DNA from: Zoogloeaceae bacterium
GTDB lineage: Bacteria > Pseudomonadota > Gammaproteobacteria > Burkholderiales > Rhodocyclaceae
DNA: 5,030 bases
Direction of reading: 5' to 3'
Assembly: GCA_031281985.1 (NCBI GenBank)
Contig: JAITEO010000326.1
Coordinates: 1-5,030, forward strand
Shown here: positions 1 through 5,030 of the stretch, piece after piece
Position numbering within the stretch: position 1 is the first letter of the stretch
Layout: each line of letters opens with the position of its first letter
The notes under the pieces: generated by a model
Databases searched by the model: none
What the model was told of the DNA's origin: nothing
Seen by the model: the letters and a program-made list of their open reading frames with translations, nothing else
Position numbers and translations under genes: made by a program

Positions 1-1861
1 CTTCGATGGCCTGTTGCAGCACGGCTTCCTGCGAATCGCCATTGATCAGGATGGTCTTGGTCTGCGTACCGATTTCGCTGACCAGTTGGGCATAGGCGAC
101 CTGGAAGGTGGATACGCCCTTCGCGCCATCACCATTCATGGTGAGCGCGGTTTGCAACGCGCCGATCTGCACGATGTTGCGCGCATCCGCCGTGCCGCCG
201 GTATTTCGTTCCAGCGTGAATTCATCCCCATCGGCGGGAACGCCGGTGATGTTGAAGGAAAAACCGTCGACCACGATGGTGTCGCCGCTCGCGTAGGGAA
301 TGTCGAGGGTGCCGGGCGGGTAGTTCGTGGTGGTGCCGTCACTCTTGATGACCTGGATGCTGGAAGTCGAACTGAAGCCCGTCAGCGTGGCGAGCGCCGC
401 GTTATAGCTCAGGGTTTGCGGCAGATTGGCCATCGAGTATCCGGCATCGACCACGCTGCCCGCGCTGATGACGGCATTGCCCGTGTTCGACGCATTGGCT
501 CCGGTGCGGATCGGCATGGCGGCGGCAATGCGGCGCACGTCGGCGGTGATGTCCCGATTGAGGCTGATGTTGCGCGCGCTCTCGCGCGTGGGTTGCAAGA
601 GATAGGTGTCCCCTGCTGCCGCCGGCGTCCCGGAAAAGTCCAGGGTCAGGCCGTCGAAACTCAGTGGCGTGCCCACCGTGCCGGTCATTACACTCTTGTC
701 GGAAAGGCGCTTGACTTCGTAGGTCGTGGCGCTGGTAAAGCGCACTTCATAATCGCTGGTGGTGAGATCGGTGTAGTAATTGCCGTTCTCCGACATCTGC
801 GGCGGATTGAAGGTAAGGCTGGCGCTGGCCGTGCCCGTGTTGAGGGCATTGGCAATCACCTTGGGGTCACGCAGCTTGAAGAAATCGGCAACGAAGCCCG
901 TCTCGCCCGCGATTGTGCCCAGCAGATCCTGCCCCAACTGTTGCTGGGCATTGACGGTGAGCGCGATACTGGCGGCAACCTGCCCCAGGGAATTGGCGGC
1001 CTGATCCAGCGATTCACGGCGAAACGTCATCAGTCCGCCCAGGATGCCGCCATCCAGATAGGTTTCCGGCAATTCCGCCGCGCCGCCCTTGGCGGCGACG
1101 ACCATGCGTTCCGGATCGGCAGCGGAAGGCCGCGTTTCCAGTTCCATGGCCACGGTATTGACGACCAGCGCGTGCCCGTTGCCGGCAAATACGGTCAGGG
1201 AATTGTCGGAATCCAGATAGGTATTGACCCGCACCAGCTTGTTGAGTTCAAGCACCAACTGGTCCCGCTGATCCAGCAGATCGTTGGGCGGATGCCCGGT
1301 ATGGCTCTGGGCGATGATGCGTTCATTCAACTTGGCGATGTCCCGGCTGTAGGCGTTGATTTCGTTGACCACATCCTTCAACTGGGAATTGGTTTCGTCA
1401 TACAACTGGGTCAAGCGGTTATCCAGGGTCTGGAAGCGGGTAACGAGCGCCTCCGCAGCGCTCGTCATGGATTGGCGCGCGGAAATCAGCGAAGGATTGG
1501 CCGCCACATCCTGCACCGCCTGAAAAAAGCCCGCCAGCACCGGAGAGAGTCCCGCGTTCGAGTCTGCCAGCAGGTTGTCGATACGCGAAATCATCGAATA
1601 CTGGGTATCCAGTTCGCTGGAACGGGTCTGCGCGTCATTGACCTGCTTGGTCAGGATGTCATCGTAGTAGCGCAGCACGGTCTGCACCCGCACGCCCTGA
1701 CCAATGGCGCCCGCGCCGGTCATCATCGAGCCGTTGGTGACCTGCATGGCGGATTGGCGGCTGTAGCCCGCCGTATTGACGTTGCTGATGTTGTGCTGCG
1801 TGACCGCCAACCCCATTTGGGCCGTGTTCAGGGCACTGACGCCCGTACCTAAAAGGCTCAT
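1..1861 (-). CDS. flgK: Flagellar hook-associated protein 1 (hook-filament junction protein), 3' end cut by window edge
   Basis: FlgK is exported by the flagellar type III system and forms the first junction layer between hook and filament, beneath FlgL. The ATG at 1861-1859 opens a minus-strand frame that stays open for 620 codons to the window edge. The N-terminal D0 region carries the axial-protein signature: SALNTAQMGLA near residues 9-19 and HNISNVNTAGYSRQ at residues 23-36, close to FlgK/FlgE/FlgG N-termini. A helical D1 region follows (about 60-210), with DLLDQRDQLVLELNKLV at 194-210 typical of FlgK. Residues of about 370-565 are a variable beta-rich insert containing two similar modules (371-432 and 496-563). 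The C-terminal D0 helix, which normally ends the protein, is missing, so roughly 40-60 residues probably lie beyond position 1. A GGAG seven bases upstream supports the start. There is no signal peptide, as expected for type III export. The 211-bp gap to flgJ and a sigma-28-like site suggest separate late expression. Confidence 0.97.
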   Translation of the reverse strand, partial: MSLLGTGVSALNTAQMGLAVTQHNISNVNTAGYSRQSAMQVTNGSMMTGAGAIGQGVRVQTVLRYYDDILTKQVNDAQTRSSELDTQYSMISRIDNLLADSNAGLSPVLAGFFQAVQDVAANPSLISARQSMTSAAEALVTRFQTLDNRLTQLYDETNSQLKDVVNEINAYSRDIAKLNERIIAQSHTGHPPNDLLDQRDQLVLELNKLVRVNTYLDSDNSLTVFAGNGHALVVNTVAMELETRPSAADPERMVVAAKGGAAELPETYLDGGILGGLMTFRRESLDQAANSLGQVAASIALTVNAQQQLGQDLLGTIAGETGFVADFFKLRDPKVIANALNTGTASASLTFNPPQMSENGNYYTDLTTSDYEVRFTSATTYEVKRLSDKSVMTGTVGTPLSFDGLTLDFSGTPAAAGDTYLLQPTRESARNISLNRDITADVRRIAAAMPIRTGANASNTGNAVISAGSVVDAGYSMANLPQTLSYNAALATLTGFSSTSSIQVIKSDGTTTNYPPGTLDIPYASGDTIVVDGFSFNITGVPADGDEFTLERNTGGTADARNIVQIGALQTALTMNGDGAKGVSTFQVAYAQLVSEIGTQTKTILINGDSQEAVLQQAIE

Positions 1862-1868
1862 GATTCTT

Positions 1869-1872
1869 CTCC
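1869..1872 (-). promoter_or_regulatory. Ribosome binding site of flgK
   Basis: On the minus strand GGAG, inside CCGGAGAAGAATC, lies seven bases before the ATG at 1861. It supports this start over the in-frame ATG at codon 16. The start also places the conserved SALNTAQ motif at the usual distance from the N-terminus. Confidence 0.8.
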
Positions 1873-1936
1873 GGTTCTTGTGGAGGCGGCAAAAAACAAC
1901 CCCCCGTTTCCTGCCGGTCTGTCTTGAGTCTGAACC

Positions 1937-1970
1937 CAACGCAAACCCCTCCGGCCTTGGGTTTGCGTTG
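1937..1970. repeat. 12-bp perfect inverted repeat in the flgJ-flgK gap
   Basis: The left arm CAACGCAAACCC (1937-1948) and right arm GGGTTTGCGTTG (1959-1970) are exact reverse complements around a 10-base loop. In a minus-strand transcript this would be a stable hairpin about 103 bases after the flgJ stop and about 76 bases before the flgK start. Neither side is followed by a T-run, so it is not a canonical intrinsic terminator on either strand. It could be an attenuator, an mRNA-stabilising stem that separates flgHIJ from flgK, or a dyad operator for a DNA-binding protein. The sequence alone does not decide between these. If the sigma-28-like promoter upstream is real, this stem lies in the flgK leader RNA. 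Confidence 0.8.
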
Positions 1971-2001
1971 CCTTTACGGCCTACGCCGAATCTCGCCATT
2001 T

Positions 2002-2028
2002 GAATCGGCAAAAGCAGATTTTGCTTTT
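2002..2028 (-). promoter_or_regulatory. Candidate sigma-28 (FliA) promoter for flgK
   Basis: Read on the minus strand, AAAAGCAA (2028-2021), an 11-base spacer and GCCGATTC (2009-2002) resemble the enterobacterial FliA consensus TAAAGTTT-N11-GCCGATAA. The -10 element matches at 6 of 8 positions, including the characteristic GCCGAT, the spacing is exact, and the -35 element matches at 4 of 8. Transcription would begin near 1995, giving a leader of about 130 bases before flgK. Known biology fits: in Salmonella and E. coli flgKL is also transcribed from a FliA-dependent promoter. The -35 is weak and no experiment is available, so this is a candidate. Confidence 0.5.
2010..2028. repeat. Short A/T-rich inverted repeat after flgJ
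   Basis: AAAAGCA (2010-2016) and TGCTTTT (2022-2028) pair perfectly around a 5-base loop, 45 bases beyond the flgJ stop. On the minus strand the second arm ends in TTTT followed by GCC. It therefore resembles a weak intrinsic terminator for the flgHIJ transcript, but the seven-pair stem has only two G-C pairs. It coincides with the -35 and spacer of the sigma-28-like promoter, so the symmetry may be incidental or may reflect a shared terminator and promoter element. Confidence 0.4.
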
Positions 2029-2072
2029 TGACGCCTCTCTTACGGCACAGACGGAAAACTATTGAGCCTGGA

Positions 2073-3062
2073 CTAACCGATCAACGCCTGTCGCAAGGTC
2101 GGGCCGGCAATGATGGCCGAGAGTTTTTCCGCGTAGTTCGGATCGCTGGCGTAGCCCGCCTGCTGCAACCTTCGAGCAAACTCCGTGCCACTTTGCGAAC
2201 CAATCACGCCGCTGTAGCGCGGACTGTTGCCGAGCAGGCGCGCATAGTCGGCAAAGGCTTCGGCATAGGAATCATAGGCGCGAAAACGCGCCTTCTGCGT
2301 GACGGGCACGCCGTTCTCGTATTCCGTCGTCGTGATTTCCGTGCTCTTTCCCCGCCAGCTTCCCCCGGCCTTGATGCCGAAAAGATTGTAGGCGGGACTG
2401 CCGTCGGCATTCTTGATGCCGCGCTGCCCCCAGCCGCTTTCCAGCGCCGCGTGGGCAATCAGGAACTGCGGCGGAATGCCGGTGCTGCGGCTGGCTTCCA
2501 CCGCGTGCGGCCACATCTGCGTGACGAATTCCCTGGGCGTGGCGGCAACCGGCGCGCTCTGGGGGTCGGCAGGCGCGGCAGGGGCGGCGCGCTGCATGGA
2601 TACGCGCTCCAGCGCCGCGCGCAGATTCGGGTTGCTCGGGTTGCCAAAAGCGGCAAGCGGCAAAAATTCACCCCGCCCGGCGGCAAGCGTTGCCGCTGGC
2701 AAGGGTTCGGCCCTGGGCACGGCATTTTCCCCGGCGTTGCCGCTTGCGTCCTCGCCAATGCGGCGGCGCAACTGTTCCTTCAGTATCTGCGCAAGCCCAA
2801 TGCTTCCGGTGCGCGACAGATCCTTGGCGATCTGCTCATCGAACATCCCGGTGAAAAAACGGCTGGCTTCATTGTCCATGAGACTGTCCTGATCGGTAGT
2901 GGCGCGCATGGATTTCAACATCATCTGCAAGAACAACGCCTCGAATTCCTGCGCCGCCGCCTTCACGCCGGCATCCTTGTCGGTCTTGAATTTCGCGCGC
3001 AACTCGCGCGCGCTCTGCACATCGGCAGCCAGCGACGCGGCAGCGGTTTTATCGATCGCCAT
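2073..3062 (-). CDS. flgJ: Flagellar rod assembly protein / peptidoglycan hydrolase FlgJ
   Basis: FlgJ is a periplasmic two-domain protein of 329 residues (E. coli 313). The N-terminal part (about 35-100) is the rod-binding domain, with AAAQEFEALFLQMMLKSMR at 36-53 followed by the LMDNEASRFFTGMFDEQIA region, both typical of the rod-capping family. A low-complexity Ala/Pro-rich linker (about 101-176) joins it to a C-terminal glucosaminidase-type muramidase domain (about 180-322). The catalytic motif ALESGWG puts the essential glutamate at E208, and D272 in EAFADYARLL lies 64 residues later, the same spacing as E184 and D248 in Salmonella FlgJ, so the enzyme looks intact. There is no Sec signal peptide, consistent with type III export. 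The start ATG (3062-3060) shares one base with the flgI stop (TGATG), which implies translational coupling. There is no strong separate Shine-Dalgarno. The stop is TAG at 2075-2073. The fused form argues for a beta- or gammaproteobacterium. Confidence 0.97.
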   Translation of the reverse strand: MAIDKTAAASLAADVQSARELRAKFKTDKDAGVKAAAQEFEALFLQMMLKSMRATTDQDSLMDNEASRFFTGMFDEQIAKDLSRTGSIGLAQILKEQLRRRIGEDASGNAGENAVPRAEPLPAATLAAGRGEFLPLAAFGNPSNPNLRAALERVSMQRAAPAAPADPQSAPVAATPREFVTQMWPHAVEASRSTGIPPQFLIAHAALESGWGQRGIKNADGSPAYNLFGIKAGGSWRGKSTEITTTEYENGVPVTQKARFRAYDSYAEAFADYARLLGNSPRYSGVIGSQSGTEFARRLQQAGYASDPNYAEKLSAIIAGPTLRQALIG

Positions 3063-4144
3063 CAGATGATTTCCAGTTCCGCGCGCAACGCGCCCGCCGC
3101 CTTCATCGCCTGCAGAATCGCCAGCAGATCCTGCGGATTCGCGCCCAGCGAATTCAGCGCCTTCACCACATCCGCCAGATTCGTCCCCGCCCGGATATTC
3201 AAAAGATTCGTGCCATCCACCGACAGGCGGGCGCTGGTCTGGCGGCTGATCAGGGTTTCCTCGCTTTCGACCACCACCGAAAGATTGCCGTGCGAAATGG
3301 CGCAGGCTTCGATTTCCACCCGCTGATTCATCACCACCGACCCGGTGCGCGGATTCATCACCACCTTGGCGGGCGCTGGCGCGGGCGAGAATTCGATATT
3401 TTCCAGCCGCCCCATGAACGCCACCCGCGCATCCGGGTTTTCCGGCGCAAGCACGCGAAACTGCCGCCCATCCACCGCCTGCGCCACCCCCGCACCCATC
3501 TCCCGATTGATTGCCTCCACCGCGCGCCGCGTCAAATCGAAATCCACACGCGTCAATTCATAGGTGACATACGGCCCCTGCCCCAGCGTCGTCGGCACCG
3601 CGCGCTCTATGGTCGCGCCCTCCGGAATGCGCCCGGCGGAAAGATGATTCACCTGCACACTCGCGCCCGGCGCCGCCGCGCCCGCGCCGCCAACCACCAG
3701 ATTGCCCTGCGCCATCGCGTAGATCTGCCCGTCCGCGCCTTTCAACGGCGTCATCAACAAGGTGCCGCCGCGCAGACTCTTGGCATTGCCGATGGAAGAC
3801 ACCGTGACATCGATGGTCTGCCCCGGACGCGCAAACGGCGGATGATTGGCTGTCACCATCACGGCGGCGACATTCTTCAACTGGATGCTGCGAATCTGAT
3901 CCATCGGCATATTCACGCCCATCTGCGCCAGCATGTTCAATACCGACTGCGAGGTAAACGGCGTTTGCGTCGTCTGGTCGCCGCTGTTGTCCAGCCCCAC
4001 CACCAGCCCATAGCCCACCAGTTGGTTGTTGCGCACCCCCTGGATGTTCGCCAGTTCCTTCAACCGCTCCGCGTGGACAACGGGCATCCCCAGCGCCAGC
4101 GCCAGGATTCCAGTCATCAGGAGGTTCTTTCGATGTGCAAACAT
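3062..4144 (-). CDS. flgI: Flagellar P-ring protein precursor FlgI
   Basis: FlgI is secreted by Sec and assembles in the periplasm into the P ring, the bushing around the distal rod in the peptidoglycan layer. The product has 360 residues (E. coli 365), so it is full length. A signal peptide is clear: H4-R5-K6, a hydrophobic core at about 8-20, and a VHA-E cleavage site after A25. The mature chain starts with ERLKELANIQGVR and then NNQLVGYGLVVGLDNSGDQT (39-58), a family hallmark. Further landmarks are RGGTLLMTPLKGADG (125-139), MNPRTGSVVMNQRVEI (263-278), SHGNLSV (284-290) and the C-terminal block LGANPQDLLAILQAMKAAG (333-351). Only one cysteine is present (C281), unlike the disulfide-bonded E. 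coli protein. GGAG eight bases upstream supports ATG 4144 over the internal Met10, which would also remove the positive end of the signal peptide. It follows flgH by 24 bp and overlaps flgJ by one base, so the three are probably one transcript. Confidence 0.98.
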   Translation of the reverse strand: MFAHRKNLLMTGILALALGMPVVHAERLKELANIQGVRNNQLVGYGLVVGLDNSGDQTTQTPFTSQSVLNMLAQMGVNMPMDQIRSIQLKNVAAVMVTANHPPFARPGQTIDVTVSSIGNAKSLRGGTLLMTPLKGADGQIYAMAQGNLVVGGAGAAAPGASVQVNHLSAGRIPEGATIERAVPTTLGQGPYVTYELTRVDFDLTRRAVEAINREMGAGVAQAVDGRQFRVLAPENPDARVAFMGRLENIEFSPAPAPAKVVMNPRTGSVVMNQRVEIEACAISHGNLSVVVESEETLISRQTSARLSVDGTNLLNIRAGTNLADVVKALNSLGANPQDLLAILQAMKAAGALRAELEII

Positions 4145-4152
4145 GCGACAAA

Positions 4153-4156
4153 CTCC
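4153..4156 (-). promoter_or_regulatory. Ribosome binding site of flgI
   Basis: GGAG on the minus strand lies eight bases before the ATG at 4144, within the 24-bp flgH-flgI gap. The same GGAG-N8-ATG arrangement occurs at flgH. It selects Met1 rather than Met10 as the start. Confidence 0.75.
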
Positions 4157-4168
4157 GTTTTCAAGATT

Positions 4169-4855
4169 TCAAAATGGCAGGGCGGAAAGGAAGAAGCGCG
4201 CCAGCCATCCCATGACCTGCGCCTCGCTGACATAGCCGGAAGCCTTGTATTCGATGCGCGCGTCGGCAACGCGCGAGGATTCCACGCTGTTGGTCTCGCT
4301 CTTCACATCGCGCGGATTGACCACGCCGGAAAGACGGATGAATTCCTGCTGATGCCCGATGGCGACCTGCTTCTCGCCAGAAACCAAAAGATTGCCGTTC
4401 GGATAGACCTCGATGACCGTCACCGTGATCGTGCCCCGGAACACATTGGTGTTTTCCACATCCCCGCTGCCGCCAAAGGTATTGGAACTGTTGGCGTCGA
4501 TGTTCATGTCCGCCAGCTTGTTGAACTGCTTGATGTTGTTCAGGGGATACACGCTCAACGCGCCCACGCCCGCCTTCACCGCGCCGGAACGGCTGGCGTT
4601 GCTCGCGGATTCGGCGGAAGCAGTGTTGTTTTCGGTAATGGTCACCGTCAGGATGTCGCCCACATACCGCGCGCGCCGATCCTCGAACAAGGGACGCACG
4701 GAAGCATCCTGGAAAATACTGCCGCTTGCCGTCTGCGGCATTTGCCGGTATTCCGGCCGCGCCGTCATCGGCTGATGCACGGCAGTCGGCGGCGTCGTGG
4801 CGCAAGCGCCCAACAACAACGCCAACAGACCACAGGCAACACAAGAAAACTTCAT
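4169..4855 (-). CDS. flgH: Flagellar L-ring lipoprotein precursor FlgH
   Basis: FlgH is an outer-membrane lipoprotein that forms the L ring around the rod together with the FlgI P ring. From the ATG at 4855 it has 228 residues (E. coli 232). The lipoprotein signal is short and clear: K2, a hydrophobic core, and lipobox LGA-C with C18 as the lipidated residue. Ala follows at +2, which by the Lol rule permits outer-membrane sorting. Family landmarks are GSIFQD (45-50), YVGDILTVTITENNTASAES (64-83), FGGSGDVENTNVFRGTITV (127-145), GNLLVSGEKQVAIGHQQEFI (154-173), LSGVVNPRDV (175-184) and the C-terminal GWLARFFLSALPF (216-228). An in-frame GTG three codons upstream (4864-4862) would give 231 residues, but GGAG stands eight bases before the ATG, so the ATG is preferred. 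The stop TGA is at 4171-4169, 24 bp before flgI. Upstream, where flgG is usually close, there are at least 175 bp without a recognisable gene. Confidence 0.97.
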   Translation of the reverse strand: MKFSCVACGLLALLLGACATTPPTAVHQPMTARPEYRQMPQTASGSIFQDASVRPLFEDRRARYVGDILTVTITENNTASAESASNASRSGAVKAGVGALSVYPLNNIKQFNKLADMNIDANSSNTFGGSGDVENTNVFRGTITVTVIEVYPNGNLLVSGEKQVAIGHQQEFIRLSGVVNPRDVKSETNSVESSRVADARIEYKASGYVSEAQVMGWLARFFLSALPF

Positions 4856-4863
4856 GACCAACA

Positions 4864-4867
4864 CTCC
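4864..4867 (-). promoter_or_regulatory. Ribosome binding site that fixes the flgH start
   Basis: GGAG on the minus strand (inside ATGGAGTGTTGG) ends eight bases before the ATG at 4855 and overlaps the alternative GTG at 4864. Because the GTG uses the last G of this motif, it cannot be served by it. This argues for the 228-residue product. Confidence 0.75.
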
Positions 4868-4910
4868 ATTCGCAAAATCCTACCCCCCACCCAAGCATAA
4901 TCCGATCCAG

Positions 4911-4993
4911 GCTCTGGCGAGCAGCAAGCCCTGGCGGGCAGCAAGCCTTGGCAGGCAGCAAGCCTTGGCGGGCGGCAAGCCCTGGCGGGCGGC
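4911..4993. repeat. 17-bp tandem repeat array upstream of flgH
   Basis: About 4.7 direct copies of a 17-bp unit, consensus CYTGGCRGGCRGCAAGC, occupy 4913-4929, 4930-4946, 4947-4963, 4964-4980 and a partial 4981-4993. Each junction contains a 12-base segment GCYY-TGGC-RRGC able to form a 4-bp stem with a four-base loop, at 4911-4922, 4928-4939, 4945-4956, 4962-4973 and 4979-4990. These are separated by five-base spacers, AGCAA in three cases and GGCAA before the last. All three minus frames are free of stops through the array but none gives FlgG-like protein, and 17 is not a multiple of three, so the array looks non-coding. It starts about 56 bases upstream of flgH. Function is unknown. Slippage-generated repeat, a family dispersed in the genome, or an mRNA leader element are all possible. 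Confidence 0.85.
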
Positions 4994-4997
4994 GGTG

Positions 4998-5012
4998 CGC
5001 GCCTGCGGCGCG
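4998..5012. repeat. Small GC-rich inverted repeat
   Basis: CGCGCC (4998-5003) and GGCGCG (5007-5012) pair perfectly around a TGC loop, just outside the 17-bp array. Neither strand shows a T-run beside it, so a terminator is not supported. In DNA this GC-rich, a 6-bp stem may be chance. It is noted because it lies in the non-coding region before flgH. Confidence 0.35.
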
Positions 5013-5030
5013 GATGCGTGCAATATGGAG

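Noticed and set aside
14..1852. 612-codon open frame on the + strand opposite flgK
   Set aside because: It is in exact codon register with flgK, so it breaks only where flgK uses TTA, CTA or TCA. The + frame ends at 1850-1852, which is the reverse of the TTA at flgK codon 4. Its product is Arg/Gly/His-rich without any recognisable domain. It is a by-product of GC-rich codon use.
1890..1905. Runs of A6 and C6 between the inverted repeat and flgK
   Set aside because: The minus-strand T6 lies over 40 bases after the 12-bp hairpin, too far to form an intrinsic terminator with it. No other structure is adjacent.
2990..3020. CGCGCGC-rich direct repeat near the start of flgJ
   Set aside because: It lies inside the flgJ reading frame, encoding Ala-Arg-Glu-Leu-Arg-Ala, and is explained by GC-rich Ala and Arg codons.
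2028..3326. 432-codon open frame on the + strand opposite flgJ and part of flgI
   Set aside because: It is in codon register with flgJ, has no recognisable domain and low-complexity basic composition, and flgJ itself is strongly supported by two conserved domains.
3290..4900. 536-codon open frame on the + strand opposite flgI and flgH
   Set aside because: It is in codon register with both flgI and flgH, is unusually His/Arg-rich, and spans two well-conserved genes. It is an antisense shadow.
4887..4922. Possible sigma-70 promoter for flgH (TTGCTC and TATGCT on the minus strand)
   Set aside because: The -35 matches only at three or so positions, the -10 at four, and the spacer is 19 bases. 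This is too weak to annotate.
4161..4961. Minus-strand open frame overlapping flgH, starting in the 17-bp repeat
   Set aside because: It runs in a different frame from flgH, whose lipobox and family motifs are clear. Its start is a TTG inside the repeat array, and the protein is low-complexity without family signature.
4944..4980. GG-N10-GC spacing in the 17-bp repeats resembling sigma-54 promoters
   Set aside because: The repeat period recreates this spacing on both strands, but the -12 element is AAGC or CTGC/CCGC rather than TTGC and the -24 element is poor. The likeness follows from GC-rich repeat composition.

Overview
This window is an ordinary stretch of a flagellar axial-structure operon from a Gram-negative bacterium. 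All genes lie on the minus strand, in transcription order (right to left) flgH, flgI, flgJ, flgK. L-ring and P-ring genes imply an outer membrane. A FlgJ that fuses the rod-binding domain to a C-terminal muramidase is typical of Beta- and Gammaproteobacteria. The high GC content, the FlgK style and the FlgH/FlgI sequences suggest a betaproteobacterium, but genus cannot be read from this window.

Layout from right to left. Positions 5030-4856 hold no recognisable gene. No FlgG C-terminus is visible in any minus frame. This stretch contains a 17-bp tandem repeat (4911-4993) and a small GC-rich hairpin (4998-5012). Next come flgH (4855-4169, L-ring lipoprotein), a 24-bp gap, flgI (4144-3062, secreted P-ring protein), and flgJ (3062-2073, rod cap and muramidase), whose start codon overlaps the flgI stop by one base. 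A 211-bp non-coding gap (2072-1862) follows. It carries a sigma-28-like promoter candidate and a 12-bp perfect inverted repeat ahead of flgK. flgK (1861 to the left edge, first 620 codons) encodes hook-filament junction protein 1 and is cut by the window edge.

The genes act together late in hook-basal-body assembly. FlgJ opens the peptidoglycan and caps the growing rod, FlgI and FlgH form the bushing in the cell wall and outer membrane, and FlgK sits on the finished hook as the adaptor for FlgL and the filament. The tight flgHIJ spacing implies one transcript. The wider gap and sigma-28-like site before flgK fit the known habit of expressing hook-associated proteins again as late genes.

I see no mobile element, CRISPR array, RNA gene or new system. 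The points most worth a second look are the 17-bp array, whose units can each form a small hairpin with compensating base changes, and the promoter and hairpin arrangement upstream of flgK.
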